Positions 34,946 to 43,276 of a stretch of DNA of 64,000 nt are shown here, in pieces. The translations under genes and the position numbers were made by a program. The notes below the pieces were generated by a model. It saw nothing but the letters and a program-made list of their open reading frames with translations, had not been told where the DNA came from and searched no databases. This stretch comes from Anaerocolumna jejuensis DSM 15929 (lineage in GTDB: Bacteria > Bacillota > Clostridia > Lachnospirales > Lachnospiraceae): positions 128,468-192,467 of the forward strand of contig NZ_FRAC01000014.1 in assembly GCF_900142215.1 (NCBI RefSeq), read 5' to 3'. The number at the start of each line of letters is the position of its first letter. Positions within the stretch are counted from its first letter, which is position 1.

Positions 34946-37331
34946 ATTTAATAAACTGATTCATAAAAAAGTAATTTTCTTCTTACTATTCCTTTTACTT
35001 GGATTGAATATATTTCTCTTTCTTCAAGCCCAAAAGGAAGTGGTATTTCATAATACAACGGAATACCAGAGCTTATTAACAAAATATTCTGGTATGGAGC
35101 CCAAGCAGGCACTAAGTGAACTTAAGGAAATCCAAAATGACTATAGTATACTTTCACGGATTTTATATAACCGCTCAATCGGCGTTACAGAGGCAGTTAC
35201 TCAAAACGACATACAAATTCTGCTTGATGATTATCCAGTACCAATAGCATATAAAGCGTTTACCCAAAGATATTCCTATCATATTAAGAAAGAAGCTGAA
35301 TTTCAAACCGCTTATGCTGCTATTAATGAATTAATCGAACAGTTAAATACCATTTCATCCTATCCTCAATTCATCGGCTCTATGGAGAAAAAGGCACAAT
35401 CTATGGAAAGTGTCTCTATCTTTGCGAAGAAAGATACCTTTGCTTATCGGAATATTCAAAAGACAGTACTTGATTTTAATGACTTAAAACAATTATCTCT
35501 GGAATTAGGTCAGGAAGAAGGGATTATAGCTGTCTCCCGTTTTGCATTCACTGACTATTTCCTCCTGTTATTTATCTTAATATTATCAGTATTTCTTTTT
35601 GCGGAAGAAAGAGAAAACGGATTGCTAACTATTCTCAAATCCACCACCAATGGGAGGCTAAAATTAGCAGGCTCAAAACTTCTGGTATTACTTTTATCTA
35701 CCTTATTTTTGTTTGTTATATTTTATGGAGGCAACTTATTTTCTGCCAAAGACCGATTTGGTTTTGGTGATACCGGACGATTCATACAATCTATGGCTAG
35801 CTTTCGGGATGCAGAAATGCCTTTAACCGTTTCTCATTACCTGATTGTACTGTTTTTATTAAAGTTATTTGCATTGTTACTCTTTGCTGTCATTACGACC
35901 CTGCTGTTTACGTTATTTTCAAATACAAAACTGGCCTTTCTGATCAATGGCGGGATACTTGCCTGCAGCTATCTGGCTTATTCATTCATATACCCCACTT
36001 CCTATCTGAATCCTTTGAAATACCTAAATATCTTTTCCTTTCTTGATAGCTATCAAATGATTGCATATTATAACAACTTGAATCTATTTGGTTATCCAGT
36101 GTCCAGATTGAGTAGTTCCATCTCCCTTATTGGAAGCCTTATCATACTTTGCATCCTTACATACCTGTGGATTTTCAGTAAATCCGGAAGTAAAAACAGT
36201 TCACTCAATCCAGCCTTATTCAAAAGAAAAGGTGGTAATCACCTGTCCAATGGATCCGTGCATTTATGGAATCATGAGTTATTTAAAATACTGTTTTCCA
36301 ATAAAGGGCTACTCTTATTATTATTAGCTTTTCTACTGGGGCTCCAATACCTTGACCGGAGTGAGTTATTTTACACGGATGCGCAATACTACTATGAGTA
36401 TTATGCCAGGCAGCTCTCAGGTAAGCTGGATGAAAGTAAAAATTCTTTTCTTGAAAATGAGCAGCAACGGTTTGATCATCTATCAGTAAATATCAATTTA
36501 TTGTTAGAACAATATAATAACCATGAGATCAGCAAGGAGGACTACAGAAATAAATCCTTGGAACTATCCGAATTTGCAAAATTTTATCCAGGTTTCCAGA
36601 CAGCAAAACAACAGTATGAATCACTTTCCGGCTTACAAGAGCAAAAGGATATTTCTTTACATTTTATCAGTACAATTCCCAGCAGTTACATTTTTGAGGA
36701 TTCCAATCGAGACTTACTGCTCGGACTGCTATATTCCGTCCTCCTGATTTTGTGTCTTTGTAATCTTTTTTGCATTGAATATAAGAATGGAATGATAAAT
36801 TTAATAAGAAGTACGAAAAATGGGCGAGGTAAACTGTTTTTCAAGAAATCATTCATCGCCTATGCCATCGCGGCTTTACTTATGCTGTTTATCTATATAC
36901 CAATATACATAACGCTTGCCGGGCGCTATCATTTCACTGATTGGACAGCCCCGATTCAGAGTATCCAGATATTCAGCGATTTTCCCTTTAAAATATCTAT
37001 CATACAATTTATCGTTCTAATAATGATGATACAATTAACTACGGCTTTTGCTATGGTAAGTACTCTACTCTTATTAGCACAACTGCTTAAGAAGCAAACC
37101 CTTACCATATTAACCGGTGTTCTTACATTAAGTGTACCTATGATCTTTCGTTACATTGTTCCGAAGTTAGTTGAACGATATTCATTTGCTGATGGATTTA
37201 ATATGTACCGGCACTTTTCAGAACAGAATTCCTTTTTATATGTATGCCTCTACGTGGCAGCCTTAATCATAATTATAGTACTGACTGAAACAGTAGCATA
37301 CAGAATATTTTGCAACCGAAACCTCCGCTAA
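34917..37331 (+). CDS. ABC-2-type permease, double-domain
   Basis: 804 aa with two similar halves, each with a membrane helix, a large extracellular loop and a cluster of five helices; the repeated motif RENGLLTILKSTTNGR / YKNGMINLIRSTKNGRGK marks the same point in each half. This is a fused pair of ABC-2 permease domains, partnered with the preceding ATPase. The first ATG (34917) is kept, but ATG 34923 or 34926 has better spacing to AAGG. Long extracytoplasmic loops are usual for peptide-resistance exporters. Confidence 0.85.
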   Translation: MIMMQLIKYEFNKLIHKKVIFFLLFLLLGLNIFLFLQAQKEVVFHNTTEYQSLLTKYSGMEPKQALSELKEIQNDYSILSRILYNRSIGVTEAVTQNDIQILLDDYPVPIAYKAFTQRYSYHIKKEAEFQTAYAAINELIEQLNTISSYPQFIGSMEKKAQSMESVSIFAKKDTFAYRNIQKTVLDFNDLKQLSLELGQEEGIIAVSRFAFTDYFLLLFILILSVFLFAEERENGLLTILKSTTNGRLKLAGSKLLVLLLSTLFLFVIFYGGNLFSAKDRFGFGDTGRFIQSMASFRDAEMPLTVSHYLIVLFLLKLFALLLFAVITTLLFTLFSNTKLAFLINGGILACSYLAYSFIYPTSYLNPLKYLNIFSFLDSYQMIAYYNNLNLFGYPVSRLSSSISLIGSLIILCILTYLWIFSKSGSKNSSLNPALFKRKGGNHLSNGSVHLWNHELFKILFSNKGLLLLLLAFLLGLQYLDRSELFYTDAQYYYEYYARQLSGKLDESKNSFLENEQQRFDHLSVNINLLLEQYNNHEISKEDYRNKSLELSEFAKFYPGFQTAKQQYESLSGLQEQKDISLHFISTIPSSYIFEDSNRDLLLGLLYSVLLILCLCNLFCIEYKNGMINLIRSTKNGRGKLFFKKSFIAYAIAALLMLFIYIPIYITLAGRYHFTDWTAPIQSIQIFSDFPFKISIIQFIVLIMMIQLTTAFAMVSTLLLLAQLLKKQTLTILTGVLTLSVPMIFRYIVPKLVERYSFADGFNMYRHFSEQNSFLYVCLYVAALIIIIVLTETVAYRIFCNRNLR

Positions 37332-37416
37332 AAAGTCCTGCCGCACTTTCTTGTGTATTATCCCCTCTTGGTTTATAATAAAAGCCATGAAACCACCTGC
37401 GAAAGGAGAAAACCCC

Positions 37417-37659
37417 ATGCTTAAATTTTCACTCAGTGTACGGGATATTGACTTTAACGAGGCTGCCGACCGGTTCTTACCCAATGAATTTAAGAGCCTC
37501 TTTATAAAAGCCGGAATCCGAATACTTCCCGCCAAGGAACAGATAACCGCATTCGTGGTAAATACCAACAAGGATAGATTCATAAGGGAAATCAATAAAG
37601 GTATGGAGAAAAAGTCCCTCCCCCTTAAAATCAATCTTATCCGGGTAAAACACTTTTAA
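37417..37659 (+). CDS. Small conserved-looking protein of unknown function
   Basis: 80 aa. ATG 37417 has AAAGGAG at good spacing; earlier in-frame starts have none. Starts MLKFSLSVRDIDFNEAADRF. It resembles the N-terminus of the following gene (MLKLEVTFDEINY), so the two may be diverged paralogues. No transmembrane segment or known motif. Probably co-transcribed with 37675 (15-bp gap). Confidence 0.55.
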   Translation: MLKFSLSVRDIDFNEAADRFLPNEFKSLFIKAGIRILPAKEQITAFVVNTNKDRFIREINKGMEKKSLPLKINLIRVKHF

Positions 37660-37674
37660 ATTGGAGGTAATACT

Positions 37675-37992
37675 ATGTTAAAACTGGAAGTCACTTTTGA
37701 TGAAATCAATTATGCCGGGCTTGCTGCCGGACTGATTCCCATGCTGCTCGAAAACCTTTCCCGCAAGGATGTGAAATCCAAAGAGGCCGCAGATCTGATA
37801 GCCAACCTGGGGGATGCCCCTGAAAGGATGCTTACTGCCGCCTTTGGCGAACTGCCCCAGCAGGATATGAACAATCTTATTTCCGGTATTGTTTCCATTT
37901 ACAGGGAAGACCTTATGAAGATAGCAAACGACAAGCTTAAGGAGCAGAATATCTCCGGCGGAATTACCGATATCCGTCTGGAAAATGTATAA
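37675..37992 (+). CDS. Small conserved-looking protein of unknown function
   Basis: 105 aa. GGAGG precedes ATG 37675. Mostly helical and acidic (LAAGLIPMLLENLSRKD, LISGIVSIYREDLMKIANDK). The first 25 residues parallel those of the preceding gene. Soluble, no known fold that I can name. Confidence 0.55.
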   Translation: MLKLEVTFDEINYAGLAAGLIPMLLENLSRKDVKSKEAADLIANLGDAPERMLTAAFGELPQQDMNNLISGIVSIYREDLMKIANDKLKEQNISGGITDIRLENV

Positions 37993-38127
37993 ACTTCCAC
38001 GGCAGGCTATCTCTTCCATCCCTTCTATTATACACCAGTAGAATTAAATAATATCTTTCCCTATAATAAAATAAGAACGGGACAACGTGTGCTTTCCGGT
38101 TCGATAACTAACAATAAGGAGAGATCT

Positions 38128-39525
38128 ATGAAAAAAACTGGTTTATTACTGCTGGCATTTGCTATGGCTGTCTGCCTGCTGCCCCTTTCTGTAAAGGCGG
38201 CGGAAACAGGTGATTTTGATTCTGATTTAACAGCCTACATGAGCCAGATTAGCAGTGAAAGAGGGAAGGAAGTTACAAAGGATGATCTGGAATATGCACT
38301 TAATATCTATTCTGAAAGCCTCTCTGATTTTGATTCCGCAGACGGCCTTCAGGACTTTTTGGGAGAGGTCATAAAAGCTGATTACAGCAATTTAACCTCA
38401 ATCTATGAGAAGTTCCAATTAAATCAGGAGAGTTTAACAGCTCTGCTGGGGAAAAACGGAGAGACTCTTGACGATTACGTCTTTCTCAATGTATTAGATA
38501 ACAGCCTCGCCTTCTATCAGGGGGATGGCACTGGAGCGCAGGAGGCCGGCTTTGAAGAAAAGCTTACTGCCTATCTGGCTGAAATCAGCAGTATCCGCGG
38601 TTTTGACGTGACCCGTGAAAGGTTGGAGGCTTACCTTTCAAAATACGGTGAAACCCTTGGCACCTTTGAAACCTTTGCTGATTTGAAGGATTTTCTGGGA
38701 GATGTCATCAAGAGTGACCTTAGCAATCTGAATTATTTCAACAGGGAGTATCATCTGACCAAAGAGGATATTGACAGCCGTTTAAGCACCCAGGGCAAAA
38801 CCATAAAGGATTATGTATTTATTGATGAGCTGGATTTTGATATATTAAAATTTGATGACGGAAAAATCACCTATCAGTATTTTATTGATGCCTTGGAAGG
38901 GTATTATCCTGGCATAACGGATAAGCTTGGTCTGACAGAAGAGGAGTATACCAGAACCTATCAGTACTTTATGTCTCTAAACGATTACTACACCAGTGAA
39001 GAGACACAGAATAAGCTGATAGACCTGCTGACACGCTTCCAGACTTTAGCAGAGGCTCTTCCGGAATCCGGGAAAGATATGACTCTGGACCAGCTTTCAC
39101 AGTTCCAGGGACTTTATCAGGAGCTCCAGGATGTTCTGAAAATAAAGATATCTTACAGCATTCTGGAAAACGGCAAAAAGGCACCTCTCACTCTGCTTGA
39201 CCTGATGAGTGGCAAGGATTTGGAGAACGCAGTGATTAGCATTGATATCTATACGGCTTCTTCCGAATTCCTGATGGACATCAATCTTAGCGCCGATATG
39301 TTCAGTGAAATCATAGGCGACGCAGAAACTACCCCCGTCACGAAGCCCGGTCCCTCTGTCCATAACACGGCTTCCAAGCCTGTAAAGACTGTTACCGGAG
39401 GCAAGCTTCCCAAAACTGCCACCAACAACGCTGCTATGGTATTCCTTGGTGCCATACTTGCTGCAATGGGAACCGGCCTATGGAAGACTAACAGGAAAGA
39501 TAGAAATGATGCAGATGCTGCGTAA
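38128..39525 (+). CDS. Processed acidic surface protein with LPKTA sorting signal
   Basis: 465 aa. Start ATG 38128 follows AAGGAGAG. Signal peptide (LLLAFAMAVCLLPLSVKA), then two acidic repeats of about 95 residues (for example DLTAYMSQISSERG and KLTAYLAEISSIRG), a helical middle, a Thr/Pro/Lys-rich stalk, then LPKTA, a hydrophobic helix and a basic tail. LPxTA with an adjacent class D sortase is the pattern I recall for the 'processed acidic surface protein' family. Attached to peptidoglycan; role unknown. The stop overlaps the sortase start by 20 bp. Confidence 0.85.
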   Translation: MKKTGLLLLAFAMAVCLLPLSVKAAETGDFDSDLTAYMSQISSERGKEVTKDDLEYALNIYSESLSDFDSADGLQDFLGEVIKADYSNLTSIYEKFQLNQESLTALLGKNGETLDDYVFLNVLDNSLAFYQGDGTGAQEAGFEEKLTAYLAEISSIRGFDVTRERLEAYLSKYGETLGTFETFADLKDFLGDVIKSDLSNLNYFNREYHLTKEDIDSRLSTQGKTIKDYVFIDELDFDILKFDDGKITYQYFIDALEGYYPGITDKLGLTEEEYTRTYQYFMSLNDYYTSEETQNKLIDLLTRFQTLAEALPESGKDMTLDQLSQFQGLYQELQDVLKIKISYSILENGKKAPLTLLDLMSGKDLENAVISIDIYTASSEFLMDINLSADMFSEIIGDAETTPVTKPGPSVHNTASKPVKTVTGGKLPKTATNNAAMVFLGAILAAMGTGLWKTNRKDRNDADAA

Positions 39526-40201
39526 GAAATTTTTTCCCTTCCTCCTGCTGGCTGCCGGAATCCTGCTGGCTGCCGCAGGCCTTTTCAAAATGTGGCAGGG
39601 AAACTCCTTAAAAGTACCCCTTTCCTCCCAGAGAGCCGGTGTATCTGAAAATACAGAAAAGGGAGCTGCTGTACAAAAGGACACTTCAGCCCCTTCTTCC
39701 AATGACAATGCTGTCCTTCCTGAGAAATTCTTAAAAAGCAGGTTCGCAAATGTATTGGAAAATAAGGGTCTGAATAACGAAGAAAAAGCACTGTACCCGG
39801 ACAGGCCGGCACAAGGTGATAAAATAGGGACTCTTACTATCCCTTCCCTGAAAATGTCCCTTCCCATATATGAAGGAACGGAGGACAAGGAACTGGAAAA
39901 GGGGGTTGGGCATTATGCAGGAAGTGTCCTTCCTGGTGAAGCTGATAATTGTGTTTTATCAGGACACAGAGATACGGTGTTCTCAGGGCTCCAAAGCCTG
40001 AAAAAAGGTGACAGCATAATTGTTAAGACTTCTGCCGGCATCTTTACCTATCGAATCCGCAAGATTCGAATAGTAGAGAAGGAGGATACGACAGTTATTG
40101 TTCCGAGACCTGCGGCCACCCTTACCTTAACCACCTGTTATCCCTTTACCTACATTGGTTCTGCACCGCAAAGATATATTATATCCGCTTATTTAAAATA
40201 A
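39506..40201 (+). CDS. srtD: Class D sortase
   Basis: 231 aa. ATG 39506 follows AGGAAAG. N-terminal membrane anchor (FFPFLLLAAGILLAAAGLF), then the sortase beta-barrel with catalytic His in LSGHRDTVF, nucleophilic Cys in TLTTCYPF and the Arg in APQRYII. Gene order and overlap with an LPKTA protein make that protein its dedicated substrate. Cleaves Thr-Ala and joins the protein to the cell wall. Followed by a strong terminator. Confidence 0.93.
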   Translation: MMQMLRKKFFPFLLLAAGILLAAAGLFKMWQGNSLKVPLSSQRAGVSENTEKGAAVQKDTSAPSSNDNAVLPEKFLKSRFANVLENKGLNNEEKALYPDRPAQGDKIGTLTIPSLKMSLPIYEGTEDKELEKGVGHYAGSVLPGEADNCVLSGHRDTVFSGLQSLKKGDSIIVKTSAGIFTYRIRKIRIVEKEDTTVIVPRPAATLTLTTCYPFTYIGSAPQRYIISAYLK

Positions 40202-40216
40202 AAATAGAAATAACAG

Positions 40217-40256
40217 GCAGGGGTATCCCATCAGGGAATCCCCTGCCTTCTTTTTC
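40217..40256 (+). terminator. Terminator after the sortase
   Basis: GGCAGGGG (40217-40224) pairs with CCCCTGCC (40241-40248), followed by TTCTTTTT. Confidence 0.85.
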
Positions 40257-40395
40257 CTCCCTTTCCTGTTCCAGTTAATTCTGTTCATATTTGGATGCTC
40301 TTCCAGCAATTCTATATGTTACAATTCGTTAAAATATATTACAATATTGTTAACTCATTGATGCCAGTATTTCTGGCCCACCAATAGGAGGTACC

Positions 40396-41226
40396 ATGAA
40401 CAGATTGAAACCGGTAAGGATAGTGCTGACAGCTTCTCTCTTATCCTTCGTACTTTTTTCCGCAAACGTATCGGCAGCAACTTATAAAGTCGTAAAGAAT
40501 GATACACTTTACAAAATCAGCAAACTATTTAAAACTCCTGTAACAACTATTAAAAAAACCAACAATCTGAAAAGTGATTCCATAAAGCCGGGTCAGAAGT
40601 TAACTGTCTCATCCAAGATATATACCGTTAAGCAAGGGGATACCCTTAATAATATTGCTAAAACAAACGGAATCTCCTTAGCAAGCCTAAGAAAAGCCAA
40701 CTGTAAGTGGAATAATACCTTAGCGGTAGGTCAAAAACTGATTCTTCCCGGAGTGAAATCCACTACAACAGCATCCAACACAACAGCATCCACTGTATCT
40801 TATAAAGCTGCTGTTTCTGCCCGTGCAGTGGAGTCCGCCTCTAAATCTGCGGTAATACCCTACACAAAAGCAGAAAAAGATTTATTGGCACGGCTTATAA
40901 CAGCCGAAGCAACAGGACAGCCTTATAATGCCATGGTTGCCATCGGCGGTGTTGTAATCAACAGAGTTCAAAGCAAGGATTGGCCGGATACTATTACTGA
41001 TGTAATCTATGATGTGCCGGGCGGTTTTTATCAGTTCACTCCAGTTAAAAACGGATTTATCAACAAGCCCGCTTCCTCCATTGCCATAAAAGCGGCAGGA
41101 GAAGCCCTTCTTGGTGCCGACCCCTCAAAGGGTGCCATGTTTTATTTCGATGACAGTTCTACGAACAAATGGCTGTGGTCAAAACCCTTAACAGCAAGAT
41201 ACGGAAAAATGGTATTTGTAAAATAA
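40396..41226 (+). CDS. LysM cell-wall hydrolase (SleB-type catalytic domain)
   Basis: 276 aa. Signal peptide (LTASLLSFVLFSANVSA), two LysM repeats (YKVVKNDTLYKISKLF 30-45; YTVKQGDTLNNIAKTN 76-91) that bind peptidoglycan, a Thr/Ser linker, and a C-terminal SleB-type lytic domain (LARLITAEATGQPYNAMVAIG with the catalytic Glu, GAMFYFD). Members degrade spore cortex or vegetative wall. SD AGGAGG precedes the ATG. Followed by a bidirectional terminator shared with enolase. Confidence 0.9.
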   Translation: MNRLKPVRIVLTASLLSFVLFSANVSAATYKVVKNDTLYKISKLFKTPVTTIKKTNNLKSDSIKPGQKLTVSSKIYTVKQGDTLNNIAKTNGISLASLRKANCKWNNTLAVGQKLILPGVKSTTTASNTTASTVSYKAAVSARAVESASKSAVIPYTKAEKDLLARLITAEATGQPYNAMVAIGGVVINRVQSKDWPDTITDVIYDVPGGFYQFTPVKNGFINKPASSIAIKAAGEALLGADPSKGAMFYFDDSSTNKWLWSKPLTARYGKMVFVK

Positions 41227-41238
41227 AAGGTATATACA

Positions 41239-41276
41239 AAAATTGCAGCGAAGAGGAAACTCCGCTGCAATTTTTC
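41239..41276. terminator. Bidirectional terminator
   Basis: AATTGCAGCG (41241-41250) pairs with CGCTGCAATT (41263-41272), with A and T runs on either side, between the convergent hydrolase and enolase genes. Confidence 0.85.
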
Positions 41277-41312
41277 TATGTATTCAAAGCTTTCTGCTGA
41301 AAGCTTCTGATG

Positions 41313-42608
41313 TTATTTTTTGATATTAAAGGCATCGAATCCAGGATACTGGGCACTTGCACCAAGATCTTCCTCGATACGGAGCAGCTGATTATATTTA
41401 GCTACACGTTCGCTTCTGCTGGGTGCACCGGTCTTAATCTGGCAGGTATTGAGAGCTACTGCCAGGTCAGCAATGGTAGTATCCTCTGTTTCGCCTGAAC
41501 GGTGGGAAGCGATTGCTGTATATCCGGCCTTATGTGCCATCTTGATTGCTTCCAGGGTCTCAGATACGGAACCGATCTGGTTGAGCTTAATTAAGATGGA
41601 GTTACCGCAGCCAAGTTCAATTCCCTTCTTTAATCTGACCGTATTTGTAACAAAGAGGTCATCACCTACTAACTGTACCTTATCTCCCAATTCTCTGGTC
41701 AGCTCCTGCCAGCCTTCCCAGTCCTCCTCATCCAGAGCATCCTCGATGGAATAAATGGGGTATTTTTCGGTAAGGCTCTTCCAGTGTGCAATAAGCTCGC
41801 TGGAAGTAAAGTGGGTTCCTGCTTTCGGAAGGATATATTCCCCGGCCTTCTCACCCTTCCATTCGCTGGAAGCTGCATCCATGGCAAGAACAAAATCCTT
41901 TCCGGGTACATAGCCTGCTTTTTCAACTGCCTGTAAGATCAGCTGAATCGCTTCTTCATCACTGGCAAGGTTAGGGGCAAAGCCTCCTTCATCACCAACG
42001 GAAGTAGCAAGTCCCTTCTCCTTTAATATCCCTGCAAGTGCATGGAATACTTCCGTACACTGGCGAAGCCCTTCTTTAAAGCTGGCTGCTCCGGCAGGCA
42101 TAACCATAAATTCCTGAACATCTACATTATTGGCAGCATGCGCACCGCCGTTTAAGATATTCATCATAGGAACAGGAAGCTTATTTCCGGCACTGCCCCC
42201 CAGGAATTTATAAAGCGGAAGATTGAGAGCCGTTGCTGCTGCTCTGGCAGCGGCAATGGATACTGCAAGTATGGCATTGGCTCCAAGGCCCGATTTGTCC
42301 TTGGTTCCGTCAAGGGTAAGCATTGCCGCATCCACTGCATAAATATCCGCAGCATTCATGCCTTTTAACGCTTCCTTAATAGGTCCGTTAATGTTGGCTA
42401 CCGCCTTTAATACACCCTTGCCGCCAAATCTTGATTTATCTTCATCTCTTAATTCCAACGCTTCAAATATACCGGTAGAAGCACCGCTTGGTGCCGCACC
42501 TCTTCCAATGGTACCGTCCTTTAACACCACTTCTGCTTCTACTGTAGGATTTCCTCTGGAATCAATGATTTCTCTTCCGATTACTTTTTCAATTTCCAAA
42601 TACTTCAT
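41313..42608 (-). CDS. eno: Enolase
   Basis: 431 aa. Converts 2-phosphoglycerate to phosphoenolpyruvate in glycolysis. N-terminal IIDSRGNPTVEAEVVL, catalytic loop GASTGIFEALELRD, metal Asp/Glu in AMDAASSEWK and YSIEDALDEEDW, Lys in ILIKLNQIGS, and signature SHRSGETEDTTIADLAV. Start ATG 42608 chosen because AAGGAGG lies just before it, inside the longer frame. Preceded by a sigma-A promoter and a Fur-box match. Confidence 0.98.
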   Translation of the reverse strand: MKYLEIEKVIGREIIDSRGNPTVEAEVVLKDGTIGRGAAPSGASTGIFEALELRDEDKSRFGGKGVLKAVANINGPIKEALKGMNAADIYAVDAAMLTLDGTKDKSGLGANAILAVSIAAARAAATALNLPLYKFLGGSAGNKLPVPMMNILNGGAHAANNVDVQEFMVMPAGAASFKEGLRQCTEVFHALAGILKEKGLATSVGDEGGFAPNLASDEEAIQLILQAVEKAGYVPGKDFVLAMDAASSEWKGEKAGEYILPKAGTHFTSSELIAHWKSLTEKYPIYSIEDALDEEDWEGWQELTRELGDKVQLVGDDLFVTNTVRLKKGIELGCGNSILIKLNQIGSVSETLEAIKMAHKAGYTAIASHRSGETEDTTIADLAVALNTCQIKTGAPSRSERVAKYNQLLRIEEDLGASAQYPGFDAFNIKK

Positions 42609-42650
42609 ACGGTGTTCCTCCTTCAACAGTAAATACTTTTACTTAACCAA

Positions 42651-42679
42651 ATACTACCACAATTTGAAAAAGAAAACAA
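42651..42679 (-). promoter_or_regulatory. Sigma-A promoter of enolase
   Basis: Reverse strand: TTGTTT (42674-42679), 17-bp spacer, TAGTAT (42651-42656), 43 bases before the ATG. Confidence 0.55.
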
Positions 42680-42688
42680 GATATATTT

Positions 42689-42703
42689 TGATAATGATTA
42701 TCA
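42689..42703. promoter_or_regulatory. Fur-box match
   Basis: TGATAATGATTATCA is a perfect match to the 7-1-7 Fur consensus TGATAATNATTATCA. It lies 9 bp upstream of the enolase -35. Another TAATTATCA half-site follows at about 42711. The rest of 42609-43276 holds only this, the palindrome below and AT-rich DNA. Confidence 0.6.
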
Positions 42704-42842
42704 GTATTTCTAATTATCAAGCCACAGGACTTCCGTTTACTTATAATAAGGTAATTCATAGGAAGTTGATTATTGCAAGATATATTTTACATGGACACTT
42801 TTGCATTGATATAGGACTTTCGGCAAAATTCTTGTTTATTGA

Positions 42843-42919
42843 GTGTATATTGGGGGTATAAAAATGCACTCAGCTCCGTGAAAGTCACTTCGTTGCATTT
42901 TTATACCCCCAATATACAC
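42843..42919. repeat. Perfect palindrome with 26-bp arms
   Basis: GTGTATATTGGGGGTATAAA and six further bases (42843-42868) repeat exactly inverted at 42894-42919 around a 25-base loop. Arms have no mismatch. It is between divergent eno and GH2 genes; it could be a folded RNA, a protein-binding palindrome, or a MITE remnant. Confidence 0.85.
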
Positions 42920-43276
42920 AGGTGAAGGCTGAGATTAATTATGATACGCTAATTATATGAAATTTAAACCAGATTGATAGAGTGGCATTTTATGCAAAAT
43001 AGACAAATTTATATTTTGAGAATTTTTATAAATGCGCTATTTCCCTTTATTTTGAAACCGAATTCATTATTTTAAAACAAGTATTTATATACAAATATGT
43101 GCAAAAAAGAGAATTTCAATATCCGTCCCTTAAAAAGTCGTTATATTACATCTTATTTATTTATAAGCCATTGTATTAGCCTTCAAATTCTCTATAATGG
43201 TAGCAGATGGGGAATGTATAAGTTGAATTAAGTTTTTCGATAACTTTCCATACCAAAATTAGACGGAGGATTTGAT

